Part shown: in pieces, positions 27,601 through 33,460 of the stretch
How the letters are laid out: each line of letters opens with the position of its first letter
How positions within the stretch are numbered: the stretch's first letter is position 1
Assembly (NCBI GenBank): GCA_038893495.1
Contig: JAWARJ010000001.1
Span: 186,001-250,000 of the forward strand
Direction: 5' to 3'
From: Thermoproteus sp.
GTDB taxonomy: Archaea > Thermoproteota > Thermoprotei > Thermoproteales > Thermoproteaceae
Length of the DNA stretch: 64,000 nt
Notes under the pieces: model-generated
Database searches by the model: none
What the model saw: only the letters and a program-made list of their open reading frames with translations
Told to the model about the DNA's origin: nothing
Position numbers and translations under genes: made by a program

Positions 27601-30207
27601 GAGCACTTCGCTGGGTTGAAGGAGCTTAAGGCCGTGGCCCGCAAGAAGGAGTGGCGCCTCTACGTGAGGGACGACATAGACAAGGCGATAGTCAACGAGA
27701 AAAAGAGCGTGGCGTATGTGCCGCGCCGCATGTTGTTCGAGCTTGCGGAGGCCATGAGGAGGCCCGAGTTCTGGCTGACGTTGCTTGAGGGAGACGGCAT
27801 GCCGGCCATACACAAGGAGATGCTCGGCCTGGCCGTCAAGGAGGGCTACGAGGACGTAGCGGCACTGCTAATGGGGGCCTTGGCGCTGAGGTACGGCATA
27901 GAGCCAAGGCTGATAAAAGGCGAGCGCGCCGCCTACCTGGACGCCGAGACCTCCCGCGTCGTTTCGCTGTTGTTGATACACGAGCTAAAGAGAGTAGGCG
28001 TGAGGGCGTTGGAGGAAGACGAATTAACCAAAAGGTCTGCCCGATGGGGGCTTGCCGGCGCGACGGCGCTGATAGCTAGGCGCTGGCTCGACTGGGGAAT
28101 GCCCGGCGGTAGGGACCCGCCCAAGCTGATATCGATATTGGCCTTTTACGAGAGGTCGCTGGCCAGGCTGTACGGCCAGTACCAGAGGTACCTGAAGGGC
28201 GAGGCCGAGAGGCCGCCCTACCTCCACCTAGTGGAGGAGGTGCTGAAGGAGGAGGGGGAGGCGCCTTTCTACGTGAGGGAAAGGATTTTGCCCACTACCG
28301 CATTCGACCTTAGGATGAAGTACCTCGACAGAGAGTTTAAGCTGGATGTAGAAAGGGCGTGGAGGGAGCACGGCACGGCGATGGCTTTAGCCTATAGGTC
28401 GTACGTCCTGTCGGCCGAGCTAGACGAGAAGGAGGCCTCAGCCGAACTCATGGTCCCTGTGGAGGTTGCGGGCGGCGTTAGGTGGCAGAGGGTTGAGGTG
28501 AGGACGGACTGGAATCACTACTGGGTGTCCTGCTCCGGCGCCCACTGCGACGTGGCGAAGAGGGCTTTGGGCGTTAAGGAGCGCGGATTGGACTCGACGC
28601 TGAGCCGGGCCGTCATATATACCTCCCTCAAGCGCCTCGAAGGCTCTTTGGAGGTTGGCCAGTGGCCCGAGGGCGTCAAGAGATGGATGAGGGCGCCGCT
28701 CCGTATAGAGCTGTTGGAGGTCAGGGACAACGGCGACGTAAGGTTTAGGATTTGGTACTACAGATGGCTCGACACGAGGCCGCACCAGCCCTATGTCGAC
28801 GTCGAGATGAAGTACGTCAAGCGGGGCGAGGGAGGAGGGCAGTTTGTCGGCTGGCTTAACAGAAACGAGGCCGAGGGCATATACGCCGAGCATTTGGAGG
28901 AGATCCACAAGATGCTTGAGGCTGAGGGGCTACATACGACCCTCGCGAAAAGGGAGGAACACGCCGTGAGGATAGACTTCACCGGCGGTTTCCGCAAGGA
29001 GCTGTTGAGGCGCGTCGGCTATGTGCCGGAGCGCGCGGCGGCTGAGCCTGCCGCTATTAAGTACCTCGGCGATCTGCACTTTGAGGTTGAGGGACGCGTG
29101 GTGGAGTTCGGCGTACAGCAACGCGGCGTCTGGCAACAGCCCTACGCCGTATTGCAGTTCGACACAGCGGAGGCAACCGCCAACTTCTACAAACGCTTAA
29201 AAGCCGCTGGAGTGTACGCAGAGGTGAGGGGTAGCGAGGTGAGGCTCGACGAAGAGTCATACTGGGGCTTGGTGACTACAAGCGGAGTAACGCCTGAGGG
29301 CTGGCAACGCCTATACCCGCTTGAGAAAGACCAGTACAGGGACCTCTACGTCTTTAAGCGGGTAGATGCAGGCGGCGTCTACTACCAGTTCGTGGTTAAG
29401 GTAGGGGATGTGTGGCGGGCCACCGGCGGCTGGTACGACGAGAAGAGGCTCATAATTGCGCTGACCCACTCAGAGCGCGCAGTCCTTGAGGCGTTGAGAG
29501 AAGCCGTCAAAAAAGCGGTGGACGCCGAGCTAGGCGAGGTAGGCGTTTTGAAAAGCGGTGTATACTACCTATACGCTTACCGCCCAGTCCTCGCCGCCTT
29601 TGAGGAAAGGGCCTTGGAGGCAAGGCCGTCCGAGAGGCCAGCTGTATATGTAGAGGACGACGCCGTGGTGGTCAAGCACGGCGGCGTGGAACATAGAGTC
29701 GAGTTCTCGCTTGTGAAGCAAAACCGGAGCATCTTCATACCCGACCCGGCGCTCCAACCGGCGTTAAGGGCATTGGGCGTGCCGTTTTTGTGGACTCCTG
29801 AGGGGGCGAAGGTGTATAGAGACGGCTTGTGGGGCCTGCTTGCTACCGCTGTAGAGGACTCCTTAAGGAGGGGTGTGCAACCGACGCTACCAAGCGGCGT
29901 CTCTTTAATTACAGCTAGACCCGATAGGGACCACTACGTATTTCGCGTCGACGCCGAAGACGGACCGCATATATACTCAGTACTGAAGGTAGACGGCGTG
30001 TGGACCGCCATGGGAGGAAAGGTTAGGAAAGACGGAGTGGTTGTTATGCAACACTCCGACGAAAAAGTCGCGAGGGCACACGCCGAAGCCCACAACGAAC
30101 TGCTGGCACGTTGCATAGCCGAGGGGCGTTGCGCGAAGAAGGAGGCTAAAAGGAGGCCTGACGGCAAGGGCTGGTACTTCTATCTGCATATAGAAAGCTT
30201 GAAATAG
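15634..30207 (+). CDS. Giant TedA/VirB6-like protein fused to a coiled coil and PaREP2b-like tail
   Basis: An uninterrupted 4857-codon gene. Residues 1-240 hold several membrane helices (LLQLAVYASIALGLLKLFVF near 12; others near 40, 150-200 and 205-235), like CedA/TedA/VirB6. Residues ~240-965 form a Trp-rich external domain with many NxS/T sequons and several cysteines. Another helix at ~973-995 returns the chain to the cytoplasm, where an Ala/Arg/Glu-rich helical region runs to ~3230, followed by a low-complexity Lys/Glu/Ala/Pro linker (~3233-3296). Two more hydrophobic segments occur at ~3516-3556 and ~3608-3631. The tail resembles PaREP2b proteins of Pyrobaculum (for example RIWYYRWLDTRPHQPYVDVE near 4371) and ends in a ~190-residue tandem duplication. 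It starts in an ATGA overlap. It is probably the core transfer channel with a huge cytoplasmic arm. Confidence 0.85.
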   Translation: MSCQVPSPFGGDLLQLAVYASIALGLLKLFVFRDWEGWWRPIVAALLPTVLIPAALTAVLNAFGMPTPLYGVDGLHMYTVVSSNDLCRNLAVAEYVYNKLESSTLSLVNTYAAATTTLTVIDGILTVVTGGAWQALDYAESALRLMGFQNWVNALTQPILAMVYIYMSLTVIWHIVVVMARVALWAPLLISVGVPLVAVRRTKDLGGVAIALAAIAVAVSHFAFLTALDVYGMALWGGAFAQNLKDAAGGLQINSTAVPYGAPQLAIFGGDGVYYIVYNNTYHASAVQKAMEENPFLTTLVDQYANNTYLKQLAEERRQEYLNVLKSWLNKTSLYAKNVTNGVLAAAGPSVGALEWGNKAMNASAWYDWLEMDVTLSVAKCNSLIPQELEGLFQMGRELNSNITAIVERAANETCAWLQKANLTDLVFNYAGRYRTLVAGYTYSLSAMWGNSTALLSRSNASGAVGLWDWAVGYGPDGEKCVVAGHVVNCDFMNVTASLGRLTYEMPNGTLTWIEPATYPVQVQFNASLQLSSGRPYPTDKIPLYKTTEICTWCAKWVNGTCAQWASAYRDWWEEYTAKKVLSRANYTLPRPYSPEPWRYPPGTAGALNVTYVERTWSISKYWVYGSWYPQAPPPNATCYFTSPSVYKYVVLLHVPQPYVRVVYYWAWLSGANINVSPSAQPTLPDTLPASEVPPDARPKDGLPADYYLWGAENAVYCSSAVVVGEYEGWKGMLKALPLVDEINREGLFASLALRNATASYYQVRQIPSGIQWLIGLVQGTPGQWAVPALEEGLGYAKGNWHGYLWHPMPEPVPSSYRLYHLYAACIVFEWNSTRWPPGGVKMLGALRLTPGREVWAVDAPFAYSNATLTLLDVTNTMLHHFLTKGFLPPAPAEVCIPVGNGSICGAPYLAGMLTGVYWGGPCPYGTNNCGGYVRLDMFPTGPWGVPLVGNFFSQEMYNTFEVAMAYGEAWKRLIFAGILVLGVFEVMGFLFGFPTPARLLYSVASDILSQLGYWMGFRIGLKAKLGRRLIQPIRARLVRASRLIAAKLPRIKPLGLPSREWLRDPRRWLWERVTRRWEEERRRQIEERLSSPGGKEEWEIRMEQKRRWREEAREALKRIYHAAQAHDVVEFARRLSPRIDAFISRVEERLAERHPTLYKLYVLTYRGQYGYLYLLAEPVIRRWEAEGKITRAEADQLRKLRAALWAAAAEAKAKAAEAEKGVDPKHLKHVLEYRERYVQYALKELELMRFARTKEELEGRLRYAASHLQRIDPKGASRLWEALEVAAEGKRVGLKTTGEVAEFLWERREGLDVIAQRAKELIAQHYAHAPLSVKDVAREEVYRQVIRTTPLLEALAKARRYAATGEGIEDVVQALEAREVRRAARAAEVELGAVRRAAERAARLEEERAGLLSKIEELRGRAETLRAELEAMRQSGVSFKELEGRQRQLEEVYKEVERLQQRLSRVEERLVEARRRLAVEAREALERAVRSYRGVLEGVKYETDPAYIELRRALLEGRLDVAYRELRGRYEREGRDVRQVDRLYQQLKPYEAQLQRAREELRAAVKEREEAIRAEAAKRMEAVTYLESLFKALPTATEEDVRRGVEMARQLGLERTAAFLEEYLRHGQVRERYASAASTAAVALGRLAGMREQAAREHQAAEERLKRVSLAEDALRRIGHATEFGQAAKAAREAGLERTALFLERWAALRRQAEERGGLEVVNRLGRALAEGRLAEEASAMAAEGKALGNWYGRVVELRPLYEEAVKEAAKAKAEAEATTKVAAELKALMEKASAESPADLIARASKLDVGELKRAAEAARRAGLEHTARYFEELAEFATSAKEGAKALAEYSKAERRLRALEAKARAELQKAEKVAEGLTALLEGREYERLAHVRSALKALDEKTSKALEGPLGRLAEVRREVELLRGHYTYEVGGPVWRELRQRGIDTLLLRAPLSAYVAATLEGSLLREAAEAFRPSFSKYEREAATTIVYLPVSEGEKLGPVISWERAVKGDARPYVEEIAETKAPTLKQAVKEYYAGRGRQYRELAYLEARAAEAVLDVHAARYFLERYAKEGRQEDLALAIALAYRAAKAYQKYQHSDLGQLAELVAEIRQRLGLAGRDVTTEALAASIQQLGGDKALKEALKPKSVEEAVKWLKAAWAAVDYRTLESRLGLTRTYTIPEPEMALEYTAKALTPSRAAALAEGKVAEEAFSVMRAYSLLREFERFVRGRQKEVAAKADLRVARALERPLPLLQTSAVDKAAKEAAARLVREAEALAQRYGLRHVETKAVLEQIKELVRVSPGAFGELVSAASTARGPFKEWARQLVAEVRRNWDSYREGWEAPVLQRLELLRRVPAASGAESPIPRELIALALWAELNPKLAELKRAVGEVSPAAVEEASLMAEAIRAIQRDLERLKAVDLERPIRLSFEALERKTAGGVERLVVDEAAELSKASRYLQHSDLRVREEAELLLKFARGEITRTQLREELAGRGGPVTEEGREAVSVERRLRDIRAELVSRLAVKMAVLKDVESLRRDALGVAYWAAVKTGLGDEKAERELRTLAAISPKAVEYAESLKLLRVLTEGLDRVVYEPELAKRHPELRDVLLERDRALKKAEELERSGDVERAVLAGLLREFAEGHVSRGQLLKAAEEKGVDLSEFSRENIERMRGMVMERVREMAVELSAYRGEYRSLREALEARLPMGLYAELAGELRVKLEEAAARAGVPLEYASHGVVEGAARYAVELGRLASRLPVEVEGVQAALDSLRRELSSIDEPKLIAELANGNYSTVERIRRRVEEVEAEVARAALEAVRRFGVRGVPPELLELAARAEFTPEELSSIRAELKAALEAAARGGAFTWPQAEYRSSIFATTDEKAARAWRRGGGLVLEEYILTQFGPKRVYILAPRNAPIEEIREALYALRGVEVIGMPKWLADWSVAEALGFEVERTDRGIALRSRVEALIDLERPLPYRREVWEALKRARPDLAREAVGVGWSVVHWEDGLAAVNAYLFLRRMARWDSFGPADVERALEEYRRRFTPAFERHLRAMSLDRLGFDVVDFLKGAYAVVRRLRGELAVYKPQDPEAYARLIWWAKRNARGSLYELLEPDFRIEATLKALNIAVKGGWLSLSEALSLFDSWRRNNDVAKWDEEALRIALRGNLRMKETEEAIKRFVESIRTSKQLEAEEVAKERLRLMEEQKRREEEMKKIRGIREARPRAKPAEEAEASQKEEAEQVKKEEAERARPEAGEAIKAERPEGAKAAVPEAEGPAEEVKPAEAERAGEEVSYIKLGHVYVKSTYMENAVVRAFAVENPVEWHHKLTPEAYLELRAGLAPFELERLEAARERAAERRRALSLLAERYGSIAVPERVRREAERRAYAEFMRHFARLASLYDPEAVEAVRNRLMALVAEWVEMEDVPNAYEFIYNVMWTWEGDPKTRNVREEWGYWLFREDFKAVKELAERYGVDAMRLWNAYRSAVDRYLDTVTSYGDAVRRAVTTVDRALYVALTAAGGVALAEALHGAVRPELVYAATAAASLALAGKYRDAVRVVKTAVENVKAVVEKAAEGVKLAVERLYEAVVETAARIVQWLGGHWRAVALIAAAAAAGLIAWTAAHQMQHALFIDHAAILAKAGFLGVGGVAEDRDALRRLWSKALEDWSLAAAGEKVEAVRALMRDKPVLADRFEQAERSAAEEAKLRAAVLKKALELRWEPTAERAVGTLVEETVGPSLKEEELGAFGVWKGVKGFLYKLHGEGGGVLNVGGIEARGLYAIIAKTGGKTIRVEVYAREVNDKRFEEVETPIGRLYRLASLSVSVTKGGEPSTSTLNFTAPIEREYRVGVELGEEQIGSERRIGSEEQKRSGLYGFVLTDIGENMLNSPDLSLHMSLGLFANIKKMYIDDAPLTDAGLSLHIVSKIEEKFPPKVFFWEAMMGAIREALGQEKLEDPNRVLEALCGGPCVDERGRPSVEPLLRALREHFAGLKELKAVARKKEWRLYVRDDIDKAIVNEKKSVAYVPRRMLFELAEAMRRPEFWLTLLEGDGMPAIHKEMLGLAVKEGYEDVAALLMGALALRYGIEPRLIKGERAAYLDAETSRVVSLLLIHELKRVGVRALEEDELTKRSARWGLAGATALIARRWLDWGMPGGRDPPKLISILAFYERSLARLYGQYQRYLKGEAERPPYLHLVEEVLKEEGEAPFYVRERILPTTAFDLRMKYLDREFKLDVERAWREHGTAMALAYRSYVLSAELDEKEASAELMVPVEVAGGVRWQRVEVRTDWNHYWVSCSGAHCDVAKRALGVKERGLDSTLSRAVIYTSLKRLEGSLEVGQWPEGVKRWMRAPLRIELLEVRDNGDVRFRIWYYRWLDTRPHQPYVDVEMKYVKRGEGGGQFVGWLNRNEAEGIYAEHLEEIHKMLEAEGLHTTLAKREEHAVRIDFTGGFRKELLRRVGYVPERAAAEPAAIKYLGDLHFEVEGRVVEFGVQQRGVWQQPYAVLQFDTAEATANFYKRLKAAGVYAEVRGSEVRLDEESYWGLVTTSGVTPEGWQRLYPLEKDQYRDLYVFKRVDAGGVYYQFVVKVGDVWRATGGWYDEKRLIIALTHSERAVLEALREAVKKAVDAELGEVGVLKSGVYYLYAYRPVLAAFEERALEARPSERPAVYVEDDAVVVKHGGVEHRVEFSLVKQNRSIFIPDPALQPALRALGVPFLWTPEGAKVYRDGLWGLLATAVEDSLRRGVQPTLPSGVSLITARPDRDHYVFRVDAEDGPHIYSVLKVDGVWTAMGGKVRKDGVVVMQHSDEKVARAHAEAHNELLARCIAEGRCAKKEAKRRPDGKGWYFYLHIESLK

Positions 30208-30225
30208 GGGGATTACGAACTCACC

Positions 30226-31227
30226 ATGGACATCTTGACGAGACTCCACGAGAAATACGGCGCGGAGATCGAGAACGCCCTCGTGAAATACCTCTCCATC
30301 GACTTGGCCCCCGACTTTAGGGAAGAGGTCCTTTATCAAATAACTACAGGCGGGAAGAGGCTTAGGCCCATCTTGACCTTGACTGTGGCCGAGGCGCTGG
30401 GCGACTTCAAGAAGGCGGTGCCCGCGGCGGCCATCGTGGAGCTCATACACAACTACTCGCTTATATACGACGACATAATAGACCGCGGAGAGGTGAGGAG
30501 AAACAAGCCGACCACTAGGGCGGCCTTCGGGGACTACGCCGCAATACTGATAGGGATATGGTATAGAGAGGCCATAGAGGAGGCCGTGTTAGAGACGCCC
30601 AAGCCCCTCGAATTTGCGCGAGATGTGGCTAACGTAATAAAGGCCATAGACGAAGGCGAGAGGCTTGACATACTCTTCGAGCTCGCCGGGAGGGACGACC
30701 CCTATTTCGTCAAGGCCAGATGGCCCGAGGTGAGGCTTGAGGACTACATCAAAATGGTCTCCTTAAAGACCGGCGCCCTAATAGCGGCGGCGGCCAAATG
30801 GGGCGCCATGAGCGTCGTCGACGACAAGGCACTAATAGAGTCGGCGTGGGACTTCGGGATGAACGCCGGCATCGCCTTCCAGATTATAGACGACGTATTG
30901 GACATATTCGGAGACCCCAAGAAGTTCGGGAAGGAGATAGGCAAAGACGTCAAGGAACACAAAAGGGGCAACATCGTGATCCTACTCGGCCTTGCGGAGC
31001 TCGATGGGGACGCCAAGACGGAGCTCCTTTCGATATTGTCCCGACCTGTCGTCAGCGACGAAGACGCCAAGAGGGCAGTTGCCCTATTGGAGCGCACTGA
31101 CGCCAAGGAGAGGGCGTTGAGGCTCGCCGACGAGTATAGAGAAAAGGCCTTAAGGAGCTTGGAGAGGTTGCCCCACTCTAGGGACTTGGAGGAGCTGGCG
31201 GCCTTTATAGTCCAGAGGCAGTTCTAA
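30226..31227 (+). CDS. Geranylgeranyl-type polyprenyl diphosphate synthase
   Basis: Condenses isopentenyl diphosphate onto allylic diphosphates to make the C20 (or longer) chains of archaeal lipids. The 333-residue protein has the first aspartate-rich motif DDIID at 82-86, GGKRLRP at 42-48 and the second motif DDVLD at 222-226, typical of E-prenyltransferases. Exact chain length is not readable. It begins only 18 bases after the giant gene; no convincing TATA box fits a leaderless start, so read-through from upstream or a promoter inside the giant gene end is likely. It is convergent with isopentenyl phosphate kinase, overlapping by four bases. Confidence 0.9.
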   Translation: MDILTRLHEKYGAEIENALVKYLSIDLAPDFREEVLYQITTGGKRLRPILTLTVAEALGDFKKAVPAAAIVELIHNYSLIYDDIIDRGEVRRNKPTTRAAFGDYAAILIGIWYREAIEEAVLETPKPLEFARDVANVIKAIDEGERLDILFELAGRDDPYFVKARWPEVRLEDYIKMVSLKTGALIAAAAKWGAMSVVDDKALIESAWDFGMNAGIAFQIIDDVLDIFGDPKKFGKEIGKDVKEHKRGNIVILLGLAELDGDAKTELLSILSRPVVSDEDAKRAVALLERTDAKERALRLADEYREKALRSLERLPHSRDLEELAAFIVQRQF

Positions 31228-31940
31228 GGCTCTATTGCGGTACAGGTATCCGGGCTTTCCCCCCTTGTTATCTTCCTGACGGCGTCGACGTCGTCGATAG
31301 AGCAGTAGTAGACGGGGACTCCCAGTTCCGCGATCTTGCGGCCAGCCTCAATCTTCTTGGCCACGCCGCCCGTGACGTCGATGCCGGCGGCGCCGCCTTC
31401 GACCACAGCGCTGGCGATAGTACGCAGTTTAACCGCCCCCGGGGTTCCGGGCTCTGCGGTGTATATGCCGTCTACGTCCATCAAGAAGACCACAGCGTCG
31501 GGTCTGTACAATGCGGCGAGCTCCACGGCTATATCGTCACCGCTTATGACGACATACCCGCCATCTGAGGGCACTATGTCGCCGTGGAGGAGGGGATATA
31601 GGCCGGACGATAGGGCGGAGTCCAGAGGCTCCCGTCGGACCAGCCGCATGCCCCAAAAGACGTCGCTAGGCTCTACGGGCATGGCGTAGATGCCTACAGC
31701 GGCTAGATCCTCGACGACCATAGCGGTTTGCCTCCTCAACGCGGCTTTGGTGTAGGAAATGCCCATAGGCGTAACGCCGAAAGTCCTCACGTGAGGATGG
31801 GCGAAACTGCCAGCCCCATGTATCAAAATAGCCGCGTGGCCCCTCAACGCGCTGGCTGCCGCCCTCAATCTGCCCCACCTATAGGTATAGGGCCTCTTCT
31901 TGTCTGTTATCGCCGAACCGCCAAACTTAACAACATACAT
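31224..31940 (-). CDS. ipk: Isopentenyl phosphate kinase
   Basis: Phosphorylates isopentenyl phosphate to isopentenyl diphosphate, the last step of the archaeal mevalonate pathway. The 238-residue amino-acid-kinase-fold protein has [12 protein letters not shown] at the N-terminus, [10 protein letters not shown] near residues 40-49 with the substrate-binding His, and a C-terminal [13 protein letters not shown] stretch. Its product is the substrate of the convergent prenyl diphosphate synthase, so the pair forms a lipid-precursor locus. Confidence 0.88.
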   Translation of the reverse strand: MYVVKFGGSAITDKKRPYTYRWGRLRAAASALRGHAAILIHGAGSFAHPHVRTFGVTPMGISYTKAALRRQTAMVVEDLAAVGIYAMPVEPSDVFWGMRLVRREPLDSALSSGLYPLLHGDIVPSDGGYVVISGDDIAVELAALYRPDAVVFLMDVDGIYTAEPGTPGAVKLRTIASAVVEGGAAGIDVTGGVAKKIEAGRKIAELGVPVYYCSIDDVDAVRKITRGESPDTCTAIEP

Positions 31941-32006
31941 AGAGGCACCTCTCTCCTCGATTTTTTAGGGTGGCGCCTCTTAGTCCCTTTACGAAGCGCC
32001 GAGGTC

Positions 32007-32291
32007 TCAACAGGCGGGGTACCAGGCGGCGGCCCCGCCCGTAGTCAAATAGATAGCCAAAACCACAAATATAAGTAATAGAAATACGGCGACACCCCAC
32101 AACAGCGCGTTGTTCCTATCCTGGGCGTAAAATATCACCACCGCGAGCAGAACGCCAAGGACGGTGTACCACAAAAGGCCTCCACAAGCCGATATGGAGA
32201 GGACGATAGACCAGAAGCCCTGTAGGAATAGTGAGACCAATACGGCAGACACGACCACTATGACTAACGCCACGGTGTCGGTCTTCCTCAT
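32007..32291 (-). CDS. Small three-helix membrane protein
   Basis: A 94-residue protein with three hydrophobic helices (ALVIVVVSAVLVSLFL, then LLWYTVLGVLLAVVIFY, then LLWGVAVFLLLIFVVLAIYL) and a short tail. The frame is open much farther upstream, but ATG at 32291 follows ATTTAAAT at about 32313-32320 at leaderless distance, and the upstream residues look non-coding. It is divergent from the ZPR1 gene. No family or function recognised. Confidence 0.65.
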   Translation of the reverse strand: MRKTDTVALVIVVVSAVLVSLFLQGFWSIVLSISACGGLLWYTVLGVLLAVVIFYAQDRNNALLWGVAVFLLLIFVVLAIYLTTGGAAAWYPAC

Positions 32292-32370
32292 GGGGGCGGG
32301 TATGCCCCGCTTATTTAAATATTGTCTAAAAGGGCGGCAATGATTTATAAGGTATGCGACCGGCCTGTTC

Positions 32371-32958
32371 GTGGCCGGTAGCGAGGACTTAAGGGAGGGG
32401 GAAGGCAAGCCGCCGCAGTCGGGCGCCACAATCTTAACCCAAACTACAGCCCGATGTCCGGTATGCGGAGCCGCTACGTTCTACTACACGGAGTTCCTAT
32501 ACGAGGCGCCGTATTACGGAAATATAGTGGTCTCTGTAGGAGTCTGTAGGACTTGCGGCTATAGGTTCTTCGACGTGGACTACGTAGAGGCCGGCAACCC
32601 CACTAGGGTAATATTCAAGGCCGAGGACGGCGACGACGTCGCGAAGTCCATAGTGGTCAGATCGAAGACGGGCGCCATACGGTCGCCCGACCTGGGCTTC
32701 AGCCTCGAGCCAGGCCCCCAGGCGGAGCCCTTCGTCACCACAGTCGAAGGCGTGCTCTACAGGGCGTTGGACTACGCCGAAAGCCTAAAGGTGCTCGAAC
32801 CCGAGAGCTCCGAGAAGGTAGACGACTTCATAAAGAGAGTACAAAAGGCGATAAATTCGGGCGGATTCACGTTAGTAGTCGAGGACCCTCTGGGGAAGAG
32901 CCTAGTAATACCGAGGAGGCCCGATTCCATTAGGGTAGAACGCCTTGACAGTACCTAG
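32371..32958 (+). CDS. ZPR1 zinc-finger domain protein
   Basis: A 195-residue protein with a ZPR1-type zinc finger: C29-x2-C32 (CPVCG) and C59-x2-C62 (CRTCGYR), followed by the acidic beta-rich domain typical of archaeal ZPR1 proteins. Eukaryotic ZPR1 binds translation factor eEF1A; the archaeal role is unknown. The start is GTG at 32371, with ATTTATAAG at 32343-32351 about 24 bases upstream. The 3' end overlaps the convergent HD-domain gene by 29 bases. Confidence 0.85.
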   Translation: MAGSEDLREGEGKPPQSGATILTQTTARCPVCGAATFYYTEFLYEAPYYGNIVVSVGVCRTCGYRFFDVDYVEAGNPTRVIFKAEDGDDVAKSIVVRSKTGAIRSPDLGFSLEPGPQAEPFVTTVEGVLYRALDYAESLKVLEPESSEKVDDFIKRVQKAINSGGFTLVVEDPLGKSLVIPRRPDSIRVERLDST

Positions 32959-33460
32959 CTAGGTACCTCTCTAAGAGTTGCGGGTAGGGTTCTGGATATC
33001 TCGACAGCCGTCGCCTAAAGGCGTCGATAAGGTCCTTGGTGTCGTAGCCCCTCTTCGCGTATCTACAAGCCCTTATGAGGGTGGCTAGCTTGTCAGCAAA
33101 AGACACGAGAGTCCCCAATTCGCCCTTAGAGGACCTATAGGCCTCAAAGAGCCCGTAGAGGTGGGGATAGAGCCTCCGCATGGCGTCAAGCTCCAGTCCC
33201 TCCCAATCGACGGCTGACCTGACGCCGTTCCCCGGATGTCCCAACTCGGCCTCAGCTAAGTCGTGAATAACAGCGGCGGCCACCGCATACGCCGGATCTA
33301 CGTCGCGCCCCGCCTCTCTAAGCTCCGCCGCTATTTCGCCAGCCAACAGCGCGACTAGGAGCGAGTGTTGGCAGACAGTCTCCGCGTTTTCCACGCCCCT
33401 CTGGAGCCAACCGACCCGCCTTATGCCGCAAAGCGTGTCCACTACGTCGACCAGGTCCAT
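32930..33460 (-). CDS. HD-domain hydrolase, YfbR/HDDC2-like
   Basis: A 176-residue HD-superfamily metal-dependent phosphohydrolase. Motifs are HSLLVALLA near residue 32 (first His), IHDLAEAELGH near 64-74 (the HD pair plus acidic helper) and FADKLATL near 120 (last Asp). Relatives YfbR and HDDC2 are 5'-deoxynucleotidases, which fits nucleotide-pool clean-up. The gene begins at the base next to the GatD stop, so it is probably co-transcribed with GatD. Confidence 0.8.
   Translation of the reverse strand: MDLVDVVDTLCGIRRVGWLQRGVENAETVCQHSLLVALLAGEIAAELREAGRDVDPAYAVAAAVIHDLAEAELGHPGNGVRSAVDWEGLELDAMRRLYPHLYGLFEAYRSSKGELGTLVSFADKLATLIRACRYAKRGYDTKDLIDAFRRRLSRYPEPYPQLLERYLARYCQGVLP

Noticed and set aside
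15634-30207. Assembly artefact joining several genes
   Set aside because: More than 14 kb stays open in one frame with steady codon bias and a sensible order of domains; a chance fusion would show frame or composition breaks. Not formally excluded without reads.
5400-30240. Attachment-site direct repeats flanking the cluster
   Set aside because: The two edges were compared by eye; no convincing shared direct repeat and no tRNA gene was found at either side.
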